Positions 44,294 through 53,599 of a stretch of DNA of 64,000 nt are shown piece by piece; position 1 is the stretch's first letter; each line of letters starts with the position of its first letter. Below the pieces are notes generated by a model. It was not told the origin of the DNA and ran no database searches. It saw only the letters and a program-made list of their open reading frames with translations. A program made the translations under genes and the position numbers. The DNA lies in assembly GCF_017299535.1 (NCBI RefSeq), contig NZ_CP071238.1, forward strand, positions 4,340,001-4,404,000, read 5' to 3'. The stretch comes from Serratia marcescens subsp. marcescens ATCC 13880 (lineage in GTDB: Bacteria; Pseudomonadota; Gammaproteobacteria; Enterobacterales; Enterobacteriaceae).

Positions 44294-44313
44294 GGGCGCA
44301 GCCAGCTGCGCCC
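44294..44313. terminator. Hairpin between convergent kinase and xapB
   Basis: GGGCGCAGC (44294-44302) and GCTGCGCCC (44305-44313) form a perfect 9-bp stem with a 2-base loop in the 33-base gap between the convergent genes. It is likely a shared terminator or barrier, though T runs are absent. Confidence 0.5.
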
Positions 44314-44319
44314 CCTGCC

Positions 44320-45570
44320 TTACTGCGCCGCCACCGCGCTCTCCTGCGGCAGGTGGCGGTAGTTGAAGCTCAACGCGAACACGATCCCCAGCACCAGCGT
44401 ATATAGCGCAAACACCAGCCAGATGCTCTGCCAGTCTTTCACGCCGTCATGGCTGAAGAAGTCCACCACCTCGCCGCTGGCGAGCGCCCCCAGATAGGCG
44501 CCCAAACCGTTGACCATGGTCATGAACAGCCCCTGCGCGCTGGCGCGGATGCGGTGATCGGCCTCTTTCTCGACGAAGATGGCGCCGGAGATATTGAAGA
44601 AGTCGAAGGCGCAGCCGTAGACAATCATCGACAGCAACAGCAGCACGAAACCAAAGCCGACCGGCGTGCCGTAAGCCAGGAACAGAAAGCGCAGCGTCCA
44701 GGCCGCCATGCTGATCAGCATCACCTGCTTGATGCCGTAACGGCGCAGGAAGAAGGGAATGGTGAGGATAAAGAACACTTCGGAGATCTGCGACAGCGAC
44801 AGCAGCACCGCCGGATACCGGACGCTGAGGCTGTCCTGATACAGCGGATTGAGCGACAGATCGTGCAGGAACGGGTTGCCGAAGGTATTGGTTATCTGCA
44901 GCGCCGCACCAAGCAACATGGCGAACAGGAAAAACAGCGCCATGCGCCTCTGGCGGAACAACACCAGCGCATCCAACCCCAGCACGCTCACCCAGCTTTT
45001 CGACTCGGCCGCGCGGTTGGTCGGGCAACGCGGCAGCGTCAGCGAATAGGCGGACAGCAGCAGCGACGCCGCAGAAGCCAGATACAGCTGCAGATTGCTG
45101 AGCTCGATGCGGCTGAAGCCGACCAACCACATCGCCAGAATGAACCCCACGGTGCCGTACACCCGCACCGGCGGAAAATCCCTCACCGTGTCAAAGCCGT
45201 GCTTCTCCAGGCAAAAATAGGAAATGGCGTTGGAGAGCGCGATGGTCGGCATATAGACCATGGCATTGAACAGCATCACCCAGAACATCAGCATCGGTTG
45301 CTCGACCTGCGCCGCGCAGTACAGCGCCAGCGCCCCGAGCAGGTGGCACAGCGCATACAGATAGTTGGCCTTCATCCACCGATCGGCGATGATGCCCGCC
45401 AGCCCCGGCATGATCAGCGCGGCGATGCCTTTGGCGCTGTAGACCATCCCCACCTGCATGCCGCTGAAATGCAGCGTGTTGATCATGTAGGAGCCCAGCG
45501 TCACCAGCCAGGCGCCCCAGATAAAGAACTGCAGGAAAATCATGACTTTTAATCGTGTTTTTATCGCCAT
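44320..45570 (-). CDS. xapB: Xanthosine/nucleoside:proton symporter XapB
   Basis: XapB belongs to the nucleoside:H+ symporter family of the major facilitator superfamily (with NupG). The 416-residue protein has 12 hydrophobic segments. Matches to recalled E. coli XapB include WLVTLGSYMINTLHFSG, GIAALIMPGLAGIIADRW, VYGCAFDFFNISGAIFVE and ASAQGLFMTMVNGLGA. Start 45570 (MAIKTRLKV) aligns with the family and has AAGGTG upstream; two earlier in-frame starts are less likely. It follows xapA by 81 bases on the same strand, so uptake and phosphorolysis are linked. Confidence 0.9.
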   Translation of the reverse strand: MAIKTRLKVMIFLQFFIWGAWLVTLGSYMINTLHFSGMQVGMVYSAKGIAALIMPGLAGIIADRWMKANYLYALCHLLGALALYCAAQVEQPMLMFWVMLFNAMVYMPTIALSNAISYFCLEKHGFDTVRDFPPVRVYGTVGFILAMWLVGFSRIELSNLQLYLASAASLLLSAYSLTLPRCPTNRAAESKSWVSVLGLDALVLFRQRRMALFFLFAMLLGAALQITNTFGNPFLHDLSLNPLYQDSLSVRYPAVLLSLSQISEVFFILTIPFFLRRYGIKQVMLISMAAWTLRFLFLAYGTPVGFGFVLLLLSMIVYGCAFDFFNISGAIFVEKEADHRIRASAQGLFMTMVNGLGAYLGALASGEVVDFFSHDGVKDWQSIWLVFALYTLVLGIVFALSFNYRHLPQESAVAAQ

Positions 45571-45651
45571 CGCCATCACCTTGTTATTATGCTTTCAACG
45601 ATGATTGGTGCCGCGGGCCCCCTGCAGCCCGCCGCCGGTTTGCTTGCGGTG

Positions 45652-46473
45652 TTACAGCGTTTTGAACAGCTCGCGGATCAGGCGCATGAAATCGTCCGCC
45701 GCCAGCGCCGCGCAGCTGAGCGTTTGTTCGTGAGAAAGAGGCGTATCCGACAGCCCTTCGGCGTAGTTGGTCATCGCGGACACCACCAGCACCTTGAGAC
45801 CGCAGTGGCGCGCCGCCAGGACTTCCGGCACGATCGACATGCCCACCACGTCGCAGCCCAGGGTCTGCATCATGCGGATCTCCGCCGGCGTTTCGAAATT
45901 CGGCCCGGTGTAGGCGGCGAATACCCCTTCCGCCAGCGGGATGCCCGCGCTTTCGGCCACCGCCGCCAGCCCGGCGCGCAGATCGCGATCGTAGGCGTTC
46001 GCCAGGCTGAAGAAGCGCGGCCCGAAGCGCTCGTCGTTGGCGCCGACCAGCGGCGATTCCGGCATGAAGTTAATGTGATCGGTAATGGCCACCAGGCTGC
46101 CCGGCGCCACCGAACGGCGCAGCGAACCGGCGGCGTTGGTCGCCAGCAGGAATTCGCAGCCCAGCAGTTTGAAGGTGCGCACCGCGGTGGTCATCACCTG
46201 CATGCCACGCCCTTCATAGAAATGACCGCGCCCTTTCATGCACAATACCGGCACGCCCTCCAGCTTGCCGGCGACCAGCTGCCCGGCGTGGCCGGCGACG
46301 CCGCTCACCGGAAAGCCCGGCAGCTCCGCGTAATCGAGGGTGACGGTTTCGGTCATCACCTCCGCCAGGGCGCCAAGCCCGGAGCCGAGAATCAAGGCCG
46401 CTTTCGGCTGGAAACCCGGCAGGCGTGCGCGGACGACATCGGCGCAGGTAAAAGCATCTTCTTGATTAAACAT
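45652..46473 (-). CDS. xapA: Purine nucleoside phosphorylase II (xanthosine phosphorylase)
   Basis: XapA cleaves xanthosine, guanosine and inosine with phosphate to the base and ribose-1-phosphate. The 273-residue protein shows the PNP/MTAP family-2 motifs GSGLGALAEV (phosphate loop), KGRGHFYEG, ATNAAGSLRRS and GMSIVPEVLAARHCGLKV. Start 46473 (MFNQEDAF) with a GAGAG-type site is preferred over an extension to 46539. It heads xapAB and is divergent from xapR with 137 bases between. Confidence 0.93.
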   Translation of the reverse strand: MFNQEDAFTCADVVRARLPGFQPKAALILGSGLGALAEVMTETVTLDYAELPGFPVSGVAGHAGQLVAGKLEGVPVLCMKGRGHFYEGRGMQVMTTAVRTFKLLGCEFLLATNAAGSLRRSVAPGSLVAITDHINFMPESPLVGANDERFGPRFFSLANAYDRDLRAGLAAVAESAGIPLAEGVFAAYTGPNFETPAEIRMMQTLGCDVVGMSIVPEVLAARHCGLKVLVVSAMTNYAEGLSDTPLSHEQTLSCAALAADDFMRLIRELFKTL

Positions 46474-46610
46474 CGTATTCTCTCTTTCAGCGGGGGATAA
46501 TAAGCCCCATAGTAGAGAGCGAGGCGCGGCCGAGACCAATACATTCTTGGCGGCCGATTTATTCCATTTACCTATAAGTTGAGCTGCGTCACAAGGAGGC
46601 GATACCCCGG

Positions 46611-47522
46611 ATGAACCCGCCCCAAGCCCTGCCCGATCCCGGCCGGATTAACTTCCGCCTGCTGCACTATTTCCGCGTGGTGGCGGAAGAGATGAACTTC
46701 ACCCAGGCGGCGCGGCGGCTGAATATGTCACAGCCGCCGCTCAGCAAGCACATCAAGGAGCTGGAGAGTCAGCTCGGGGTGGTGCTGTTCAAACGCACCA
46801 CCCGCTCCATGACGCTGACGCCGGCCGGCCGCACGCTGCTGCGCAACGTCGAGCGGCTGCTGGATCAGGCCGACAGCGCATTGCATCAGGTGCAACAGAT
46901 GGGGCGTGGCGAAGGCGGCCACATGGTGGTCGGCATGGTCGGCACCTCGGCCTGGGGCGGCCTGATCGCGGCGCTGCGGCGATTCAGCGAGCGGAGCGCC
47001 GGCGTCACCTGGTCGTTGAACGAGCTGACGCCCAGCCAGCAAATCGCCGCGCTGCAAAAGCGGCATATCGACATCGGGGTCTGGCGAGAGGCGCAGCAGC
47101 AGACGCTGCCGGGGTTAACCTGCCAACGGTTGGCAAGCGAGAGCATCGCCGTGGTGTTGCCGCTCGATCATCCGCTGGCGCAGCAGGAAAATATCCCGCT
47201 GGCGGCGCTGCAGAACGACAGTTTCATCGTGCTGCCGCCGCATGAGGCCAGCCTGGGGCTGTATCTGCACAATCTGTGTCTGCGGCAGGGATTTTTGCCG
47301 GACGTCGCTTATCAGGTCAACGAACCGCAGACCCTGCTGGCGCTGGTGGCGGAAGGCTGCGGCATCACGCTGCTGCCGGACAGCTACGGCCGCATCCCGT
47401 GGCCCGGCGTACGCTTTTGCTCGCTGCAACAGGCACCGCCGGCGGATCTGTACGCGGTGTATCGCGCCGACAGCGTCACGCCGGTGGTGCAGGCCTTCCT
47501 GGAAATGCTGCGGGCGCCGTAA
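46611..47522 (+). CDS. xapR: LysR-type activator XapR
   Basis: The 303-residue LysR-type protein has a canonical N-terminal helix-turn-helix (NFTQAARRLNMSQPPLSKHIKELE) and an effector domain with the family's GITLLPDSYG loop. It is divergent from xapAB; in E. coli, XapR activates xapAB with xanthosine. AAGGAGG lies 11 bases before the ATG. The identification rests largely on context, since many LysR proteins look alike. Confidence 0.82.
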   Translation: MNPPQALPDPGRINFRLLHYFRVVAEEMNFTQAARRLNMSQPPLSKHIKELESQLGVVLFKRTTRSMTLTPAGRTLLRNVERLLDQADSALHQVQQMGRGEGGHMVVGMVGTSAWGGLIAALRRFSERSAGVTWSLNELTPSQQIAALQKRHIDIGVWREAQQQTLPGLTCQRLASESIAVVLPLDHPLAQQENIPLAALQNDSFIVLPPHEASLGLYLHNLCLRQGFLPDVAYQVNEPQTLLALVAEGCGITLLPDSYGRIPWPGVRFCSLQQAPPADLYAVYRADSVTPVVQAFLEMLRAP

Positions 47523-47539
47523 GCGGCCCGCAGCGCAGA

Positions 47540-48955
47540 TTACATCGTCGGCTGCACCATCAGCTGGCCGGCGGTGCCGCGATCGGCCATCTCCAGCGTC
47601 TGGCTGTAATACAGGAACGGGAAGTGTTCGGAGGTAGGTTGGTTGAAATACACCAGCAGCTCGACGTCGCCATCGACCCAGACGGTGTCCTTCCAGCCGC
47701 GATCTTCCGCCATCGGCTGCGCGCCGTTGACGCGTTTGATCAGGAACTGCACGCCCTGAATATGGAACGCCTGCGGCGTATCCGCATGAATGTTCCAACG
47801 TTCCCAGGTGCCTTGCTGCGCCTGTACGTCGATGCGGTTCATGTCCCAAATCGCGCCGTTGATGCCGACGCCGCCGTCGCCCAGGCGGAAATCGCGGGTG
47901 CGGCTGGCGCTGCCGTCCAACAACTGATCCGCCAGCAGGCGCATCGGCAGGTTGTCGGTCACCAGCGGCAGCAGGCCGGTCGGGCGCAGCGTCAGCACCT
48001 GGGTGGACACCAGAATGCTCGACGGCTCGAACAGGCCGCGCAGGCGATCCATGATGCCCGCCGCTTCACCGGCGGTGATGGTCACCTCTTCGCCCTTCGA
48101 CATGTCGATCAGCACTTCCCGGCGTTCGCCAGGCGCCAACGACAGCTGCTGCACCGCGACCGGCGCAGGCAGGAAGCCCTGATCGCTGGCAATCACGTTG
48201 AACGGCCGCCCGTCGCTGAGCTGCAGGGTATAGCGGCGCGCGTTGGAGGCGTTAAGCAGGCGCAGACGCACCCAACCGCGCGACACGTCAACATACGGGT
48301 TTTGCACGCCGTTGACCAACAGCGTATCGCCGACGAAACCGCCCTGCGACGGTGCATCGTATTGCGGTGTGCCGAAGTTATCGAAGCGTTTGTCCTGAAT
48401 GATCAGCGGGAAATCGTCGACGCCGTAGTGGTTGGGCAGCGGCAGCGCTTTGCTGACGGCATCTTCCACCAGCCACAGCCCGGCCAGCCCGTTGTAAACG
48501 TGCGGCGCCATACGGTTCGGCGTGTTGGCATGGTACCAGCAGGTGGCCGCCGCCTGACGAATGGGCAGCACCGGCGACCAGTCGACGTTAGGCGACATCA
48601 TGCGCGGCGCGCCGCCCATCAGCGTGCCTGGCACCTGCAGACCGCTGACGGTCATCGCTACCGGCTCCTGCAGGCGGTTGCTGTAGATCAGTTTGACGTC
48701 GTCACCGCTGTAAACCCGCACCGTCGGCCCCAGGTACATGCCATTGATGCCCCACACCGCCGCTTTGCGGTTATCCATAAACGCCCAATGGGCGCGCTGC
48801 AAGGTCAGGAACAGCGGCTGACCGCGGCGAGACTCCAGCAACGGGGGAATGGGTAACGGGGTCTGCGTTCCGCTCGCCTCAGCCCTCAGCGGCACGGCGC
48901 CCGCGCACAGCGCCAGGCCCGATGCCTGTAAAAACTGACGTCGACTGAGTGACAT
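47540..48955 (-). CDS. ftsP: Cell-division protein FtsP (SufI)
   Basis: FtsP is a periplasmic divisome-stabilising protein with a multicopper-oxidase fold but no copper. The 471-residue protein starts with a Tat signal (SRRQFLQASGLALCAG), and three cupredoxin domains follow. Where true oxidases have histidine clusters, this protein has MAPHVYNGLAGLWLVED and HADTPQAFHIQGVQFLI with only scattered histidines. Start 48955 is chosen because the upstream frame (to 49015) lacks a signal at its front. plsC and parC lie upstream on the same strand, as in E. coli. Confidence 0.93.
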   Translation of the reverse strand: MSLSRRQFLQASGLALCAGAVPLRAEASGTQTPLPIPPLLESRRGQPLFLTLQRAHWAFMDNRKAAVWGINGMYLGPTVRVYSGDDVKLIYSNRLQEPVAMTVSGLQVPGTLMGGAPRMMSPNVDWSPVLPIRQAAATCWYHANTPNRMAPHVYNGLAGLWLVEDAVSKALPLPNHYGVDDFPLIIQDKRFDNFGTPQYDAPSQGGFVGDTLLVNGVQNPYVDVSRGWVRLRLLNASNARRYTLQLSDGRPFNVIASDQGFLPAPVAVQQLSLAPGERREVLIDMSKGEEVTITAGEAAGIMDRLRGLFEPSSILVSTQVLTLRPTGLLPLVTDNLPMRLLADQLLDGSASRTRDFRLGDGGVGINGAIWDMNRIDVQAQQGTWERWNIHADTPQAFHIQGVQFLIKRVNGAQPMAEDRGWKDTVWVDGDVELLVYFNQPTSEHFPFLYYSQTLEMADRGTAGQLMVQPTM

Positions 48956-49023
48956 ATTTTCTCCATGAAAAGCAATAACTAAACCGTGTGCAAAACCCAA
49001 ACGCCCGCCAATCAAGATTAGCA

Positions 49024-49053
49024 GGCGTTCAGGCGTTAACGGCGCTGAACGCC
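49024..49053 (-). repeat. Hairpin between plsC and ftsP
   Basis: GGCGTTCAG and CTGAACGCC (49024-49032 and 49045-49053) form a perfect 9-bp stem in the 132-base gap after plsC. No U run follows in the direction of transcription, so it is more likely a stability or processing element than a full terminator. Confidence 0.45.
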
Positions 49054-49087
49054 AATTAAAACCCTATTCTTTGAAGCCGGTAGACTC

Positions 49088-49822
49088 TTATTTTTTGGCG
49101 GCGTTGCGCTGGGCGACTTCGGCGTCCAATTCGGTGATTTTCGCCTCCATCAGTTCACGGCAATGGGCCGCCAACTCACGCACGTTTTCTTTGCCGTATT
49201 TACTGGTATCCACCGGTGCCAACATCTCGACGATCACATGACCGTTATTCCAGCGATTAAGATTTATATTACCGCTGGTGGTTGATACACAGATCGGCAC
49301 AATCGGCACGCCGGCGGCGATGGCCGCGTGGAACGCGCCGGTTTTAAACGGCATCAGCCCGCGACCGCGGCTGCGGGTCCCTTCCGGGAACATCCAGATC
49401 GAAATGTCTTTCTTTTTGAACTGCTCCGCCACCTGGGCGATGGTGCCGTGCGCCTTGGCGCGATTATCACGATCTATCAGCAGATTACCGGTCAGCCAAT
49501 ACAGCGGGCCGAAAAACGGGATCCACACCAGACTTTTTTTACCGACGGTCACGGTGCGCGGCTGCACGATATTGGAGGCCGTCACCATGTCGTAGTTATT
49601 TTGGTGGTTGGCGATATAGATGCAGTTGCCATTGTTGGCCGCATCGGCCGGCACGCGGGTTTCAACCTTGATGCCGAACAGCGTCGACAGGCGGCCGAAA
49701 AGATGGCCGAAGGTCGCCACGTGGCGAGGGTTGCGCGGGCTGAACAAGCAATAAACAGAACCGAAAATACACACCAGAATACAGAAAAGAGTGGCGAGAA
49801 CGGCACGCAAAATCAATAACAT
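49088..49822 (-). CDS. plsC: 1-Acyl-sn-glycerol-3-phosphate acyltransferase
   Basis: PlsC makes phosphatidic acid by acylating lysophosphatidic acid at the inner membrane. The 244-residue protein has an N-terminal hydrophobic anchor, the HX4D catalytic motif in NHQNNYDMV (near residue 73), GKKSLVWIPFFGPLYWL, and the substrate motif FPEGTRSRGRGL (near 145). Its neighbours parC and ftsP are the same as in E. coli. Confidence 0.95.
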   Translation of the reverse strand: MLLILRAVLATLFCILVCIFGSVYCLFSPRNPRHVATFGHLFGRLSTLFGIKVETRVPADAANNGNCIYIANHQNNYDMVTASNIVQPRTVTVGKKSLVWIPFFGPLYWLTGNLLIDRDNRAKAHGTIAQVAEQFKKKDISIWMFPEGTRSRGRGLMPFKTGAFHAAIAAGVPIVPICVSTTSGNINLNRWNNGHVIVEMLAPVDTSKYGKENVRELAAHCRELMEAKITELDAEVAQRNAAKK

Positions 49823-50012
49823 AACAACCTCATTAGCACACTGCCAACGCAGTTTACTTCGCTGCGCAGATTCCTTTACTCATTATTTGCCGGCCAGGCG
49901 GTAAGCACGCCGATGTTGCCTGCATTTCTCGCTATTTTCCTGCCAGGCGGCAGTACGCACAATAATTTTATGCGCAGAAATGTTAACTATTTGGAAAATA
50001 AACGCCAGCAAA

Positions 50013-50050
50013 AATAAATAAGGCGGCCACAGCATGCTGCGACCGCCCTT
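50013..50050 (-). terminator. Terminator after parC
   Basis: On the - strand a GGCGG/CCGCC stem with two mismatches encloses CAGCATGCTG and is followed by a U-rich tail (complement of AAAATAAATAA). It starts about 20 bases after the parC stop. Confidence 0.65.
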
Positions 50051-50068
50051 TAACGCCGGCGCCAACGC

Positions 50069-52342
50069 TTACTCTTCGCTGTCGCCGCCCGACGCCCGCA
50101 CCGGCGCATCCACTTCGACGCGATCGATGCGCTGCAGGCCACGCGGCAGCTGGGTGCCCTTGCGGCCGCGCTCCGCGCGGAACTTCTGAAGATCCTCCGG
50201 ACGCAGCGTCAGCTTGCGTTTGCCGACATACAACGTGACGGACGCCTGCGGCGGCAGCACGAACAGCCAGGCCAGCTTGTCTTCACCGGCTGCGGCCCGC
50301 GCCGCCGGAATGGAGACGATCTTGTTGCCCTTGCCCTTCGACAGTTGCGGCAGATCGGCGACCGGGAACATCAACATGCGCCCGGCGGCGGTGATCGACA
50401 GCAGCATATCGTCTGCGCCGTGAATTTCCATCGGCGGCAGCGCTCTGGCGTTGTCCGGCAGCGTGATCATCACCTTGCCGGCGCGGTTGCGCGCCACCAG
50501 ATCGTTAAAGGTGCAAACGAAACCGTAACCGGCGTCGGACGCCATCAGCAGTTTTTGATCGTCGGCCGCCATCAGCACCTGCTCAATGGTGGCGCCCGGC
50601 GGCGGCGTCAGCTTGCCGGTCAACGGTTCGCCCTGCCCGCGCGCCGAAGGCAGCGTCATCGGATCGAGCGCATAGCTGCGCCCGGTAGAATCGATGAACA
50701 CCACCGGCTGGTTGCTCTTGCCGCGCGCCGCGCCGCGGAAGCTGTCGCCGGCCTTGTAGCTCAATCCTGCCGGATCGATGTCATGGCCCTTGGCGCTGCG
50801 CACCCAGCCCATTTCCGACAGCACGATGGTCACCGGCTCGGACGGCACGAAGTCGTGCTCGCTCATCGCCTTGGCTTCCGCGCGCTCGGTCAGCGGCGAA
50901 CGGCGATCGTCGCCGTAGGTTTGCGCGTCGGCCTGGATCTCTTTCTTAATCAGCGTATTCAACTTGCGCTCGGACGCCAGCAGCGCCTGCAGCTGATCGC
51001 GCTCTTTCGCCAGTTCGTCCTGCTCGCCGCGGATCTTGACCTCTTCCAGCTTGGCCAGGTGACGCAGTTTCAGCTCGAGGATCGCTTCCGCCTGGGTATC
51101 GGAGATGCCGAAACGCTGCATCAGCACCGGCTTCGGCTCATCCTCGCTGCGGATGATGTGGATCACCTCGTCGATGTTGAGGAACGCCACCAGCAAACCT
51201 TCGAGGATATGCAGGCGCTTGAGCACCTTCTCGAGGCGGTAGTTCAGGCGGCGACGCACCGTATCGCGACGATAGGCCAGCCATTCGGTGAGGATCTCCA
51301 CCAGCCCTTTGACCTGCGGGCGGTTGTCCAGACCGATCATGTTCATGTTGATGCGGTAGCTGCGCTCCAGATCGGTGGTGGCGAACAGGTGATTCATCAC
51401 CTGCTCCAGATCGATGCGGTTGGAACGCGGCACGATCACCAGACGCGTCGGGTTCTCGTGATCGGATTCATCGCGCAGATCCTCGACCATCGGCAGCTTC
51501 TTGGCGCGCATCTGGCTGGCGATCTGCTCCAGCACCTTGGCGCCGGAGACCTGATGCGGCAAGGCGGTGATCACCGCGCTGCCGTCCTCTTTCTTCCACA
51601 CGGCGCGCATGCGCACCGAGCCGCGGCCGCTCTGGTAAATTTTGCGAATTTCATCGCGCGGGGTAATGATCTCGGCTTCGGTCGGGAAGTCCGGCCCCTG
51701 CACGAACTCGAGCAGGTCATCGAGCGAGGCGCCCGGCTTGTCGAGCAGCGCCACCGCCGCAGCGGCGACTTCGCGCACGTTGTGAGGCGGAATGTCGGTC
51801 GCCATGCCGACCGCGATGCCGGTGGTGCCGTTCAGCAGGATGTTCGGCAGGCGCGCCGGCAGCATCTTCGGCTCTTGCAGCGTGCCGTCAAAGTTCGGGA
51901 TCCAGTCGACCGTGCCCTGGCCCAGTTCGGCCAGCAAGACCTCGGCGTATTTGGACAGGCGCGATTCGGTATAACGCATCGCCGCGAACGACTTGGGATC
52001 GTCCGGCGCCCCCCAGTTCCCCTGGCCGTCCACCAGCGGATAGCGATACGAGAACGGCTGCGCCATCAGCACCATGGCTTCATAACACGCACTGTCGCCG
52101 TGCGGGTGGTATTTACCCAGCACGTCGCCCACGGTGCGGGCGGATTTCTTGAATTTGGCGCTGTTGGTCAGCCCCAGTTCAGACATGGCGTAGATGATGC
52201 GGCGTTGTACCGGCTTCAAACCGTCGCCAATGTACGGCAACGCCCGATCCATGATGACGTACATGGAATAGTTCAGATAGGCGTTTTCAGTGAATGTGTG
52301 CAGCGGTAAACGCTCTACACCGTCATGAGTCAGATCACTCAT
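50069..52342 (-). CDS. parC: DNA topoisomerase IV subunit A
   Basis: ParC is the DNA-cleaving subunit of topoisomerase IV, which unlinks daughter chromosomes. The 757-residue protein has the winged-helix breakage domain with catalytic tyrosine at residue 124 ([10 protein letters not shown]), a coiled coil with [14 protein letters not shown], and a C-terminal beta-pinwheel. It is four residues longer at the front than E. coli ParC. The quinolone positions equivalent to E. coli Ser80 and Glu84 are Ser84 and Glu88 here ([12 protein letters not shown]), both wild type. Its partner parE lies 2.2 kb away. Confidence 0.96.
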   Translation of the reverse strand: MSDLTHDGVERLPLHTFTENAYLNYSMYVIMDRALPYIGDGLKPVQRRIIYAMSELGLTNSAKFKKSARTVGDVLGKYHPHGDSACYEAMVLMAQPFSYRYPLVDGQGNWGAPDDPKSFAAMRYTESRLSKYAEVLLAELGQGTVDWIPNFDGTLQEPKMLPARLPNILLNGTTGIAVGMATDIPPHNVREVAAAAVALLDKPGASLDDLLEFVQGPDFPTEAEIITPRDEIRKIYQSGRGSVRMRAVWKKEDGSAVITALPHQVSGAKVLEQIASQMRAKKLPMVEDLRDESDHENPTRLVIVPRSNRIDLEQVMNHLFATTDLERSYRINMNMIGLDNRPQVKGLVEILTEWLAYRRDTVRRRLNYRLEKVLKRLHILEGLLVAFLNIDEVIHIIRSEDEPKPVLMQRFGISDTQAEAILELKLRHLAKLEEVKIRGEQDELAKERDQLQALLASERKLNTLIKKEIQADAQTYGDDRRSPLTERAEAKAMSEHDFVPSEPVTIVLSEMGWVRSAKGHDIDPAGLSYKAGDSFRGAARGKSNQPVVFIDSTGRSYALDPMTLPSARGQGEPLTGKLTPPPGATIEQVLMAADDQKLLMASDAGYGFVCTFNDLVARNRAGKVMITLPDNARALPPMEIHGADDMLLSITAAGRMLMFPVADLPQLSKGKGNKIVSIPAARAAAGEDKLAWLFVLPPQASVTLYVGKRKLTLRPEDLQKFRAERGRKGTQLPRGLQRIDRVEVDAPVRASGGDSEE

Positions 52343-52667
52343 TACTCAATTATCCTCAGACCGTGGCTTGGCAATCCCTTGGACGACAAAAGGCATCGCT
52401 TGTCGATTCTGCCCGCGATAGTAACCCATCTGCGGGGTAGCTGTCACAGTTGGCGCAAGGATCGCCGCCGGCGGCCGGTTGCGCGATGCGGTTTATGCAA
52501 AATTTCGCTGTCTGGCGGCCCGTTTATTGACTGGCAGTCAACACTGTTGTGCGCTGGATCGCATTTTTACTTGCCTGACTCACGATTACACTCGTCACCA
52601 GCGAGATGGTTTCCGCCTTTTCAGCGGGAAGCATGCCATATCTTAACTCTGACGGGAGCCGCGAAAG
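52343..52667. other. 325-base divergent region parC/mdaB
   Basis: No gene is seen. It holds the promoters of parC (-) and mdaB (+). The only clear element is the palindrome TTGACTGGCAGTCAA (52527-52541), 126 bases before mdaB. Confidence 0.55.
52527..52541. promoter_or_regulatory. Palindrome before mdaB, possible LysR site
   Basis: TTGACT and AGTCAA are exact reverse complements around GGC. The size and symmetry suit a dimeric regulator. The LysR gene just beyond ygiN is a candidate ligand, by inference only. Confidence 0.35.
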
Positions 52668-53249
52668 ATGAGCAATATCCTGATTATCAACGCTAAAAAA
52701 CAATTCGGCCATTCCAACGGCGAACTCAACCAAACCCTGAGCGACGTGGCGGAAGGCTTCCTGCGCGATCTGCAGCACGATGTGCAGGTCACCGTGGTCG
52801 ACGACGGCTATGACATCGAAGCCGAAGTACAGAAATACCTGTGGGCCGACGCGGTCATCTATCAGATGCCAGGCTGGTGGATGGGCGAACCTTGGATCCT
52901 GAAAAAATACATCGATGAAGTGTTCACCGCCGGTCACGGCAGCCTGTATGCCAACGACGGTCGCTCTCGTTCTGACGAAAGCAAAAAATATGGCTCCGGC
53001 GGCCTGATCCAGGGCAAAAAATACCTGCTGAGCCTGACCTGGAACGCCCCGATGGAGGCCTTCACCGATCCCGATCAGTTCTTCCACGGTATCGGCGTCG
53101 ACGGCGTTTACCTGCACTTCCACAAGGCCAACCAGTTCCTGGGAATGGAAGCGCTGCCGACCTTTATCTGCAATAACGTGATAAAACAACCGGATATCGA
53201 AGCGGACATCGCACGTTATCGCGAGCATTTGGCGAAAATTTTTGCTTAA
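52668..53249 (+). CDS. mdaB: NADPH:quinone reductase MdaB
   Basis: MdaB is a cytoplasmic FAD flavoprotein that reduces quinones by two electrons and protects against redox cyclers. The 193-residue protein has the flavodoxin-like fold; MSNILIINAKKQFGHSNGELN is at the start, and MPGWWMGEPWILKKYIDEVF near residue 65-85 contacts FAD. ygiN follows after 33 bases, the same pair as in E. coli, forming a quinone redox cycle. Confidence 0.94.
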   Translation: MSNILIINAKKQFGHSNGELNQTLSDVAEGFLRDLQHDVQVTVVDDGYDIEAEVQKYLWADAVIYQMPGWWMGEPWILKKYIDEVFTAGHGSLYANDGRSRSDESKKYGSGGLIQGKKYLLSLTWNAPMEAFTDPDQFFHGIGVDGVYLHFHKANQFLGMEALPTFICNNVIKQPDIEADIARYREHLAKIFA

Positions 53250-53282
53250 CTGACGCAGAACATTCTCATCAACGAGGCAGAC

Positions 53283-53591
53283 ATGATCACCGTAATCGCA
53301 GAAATCAAAGTGAAACCCGGCCACCGCGCCACCGTACTGCAAGCCATTGAAAAACTGGTGCCGCTGGTGCTGGCGGAAGACGGCTGCGGCGAATATACGC
53401 CGATGGTCGACAGCAATACCCAGGCACCCTGGCAGAAACGGTCGCCGGATTCGGTGTTCATGCTGGAGAAATGGGAAAGCATGGCGCATCTGGAAAAACA
53501 CCTGGCCATTGAGCACATGCTCAAACACCGCGAGACCATCAAGGACAGCGTGCTGGACACCGAGATCTACATCCTGGAAAACGCCCTGTAA
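53283..53591 (+). CDS. ygiN: Quinol monooxygenase YgiN
   Basis: YgiN is a small ABM-domain (dimeric ferredoxin-like) monooxygenase that oxidises quinols, acting against MdaB. The 102-residue protein begins MITVIAEIKVKPGHRATVLQ and contains GCGEYTPMVDS and FMLEKWESMAHLEKHL, typical of the fold. It needs no cofactor in related enzymes. It lies directly after mdaB. Confidence 0.92.
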   Translation: MITVIAEIKVKPGHRATVLQAIEKLVPLVLAEDGCGEYTPMVDSNTQAPWQKRSPDSVFMLEKWESMAHLEKHLAIEHMLKHRETIKDSVLDTEIYILENAL

Positions 53592-53599
53592 GCTCCGCC

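Noticed and set aside
49883..50065. 60-codon - strand frame between parC and plsC
   Set aside because: It begins inside the parC terminator and has no known relative; not supported as a gene.
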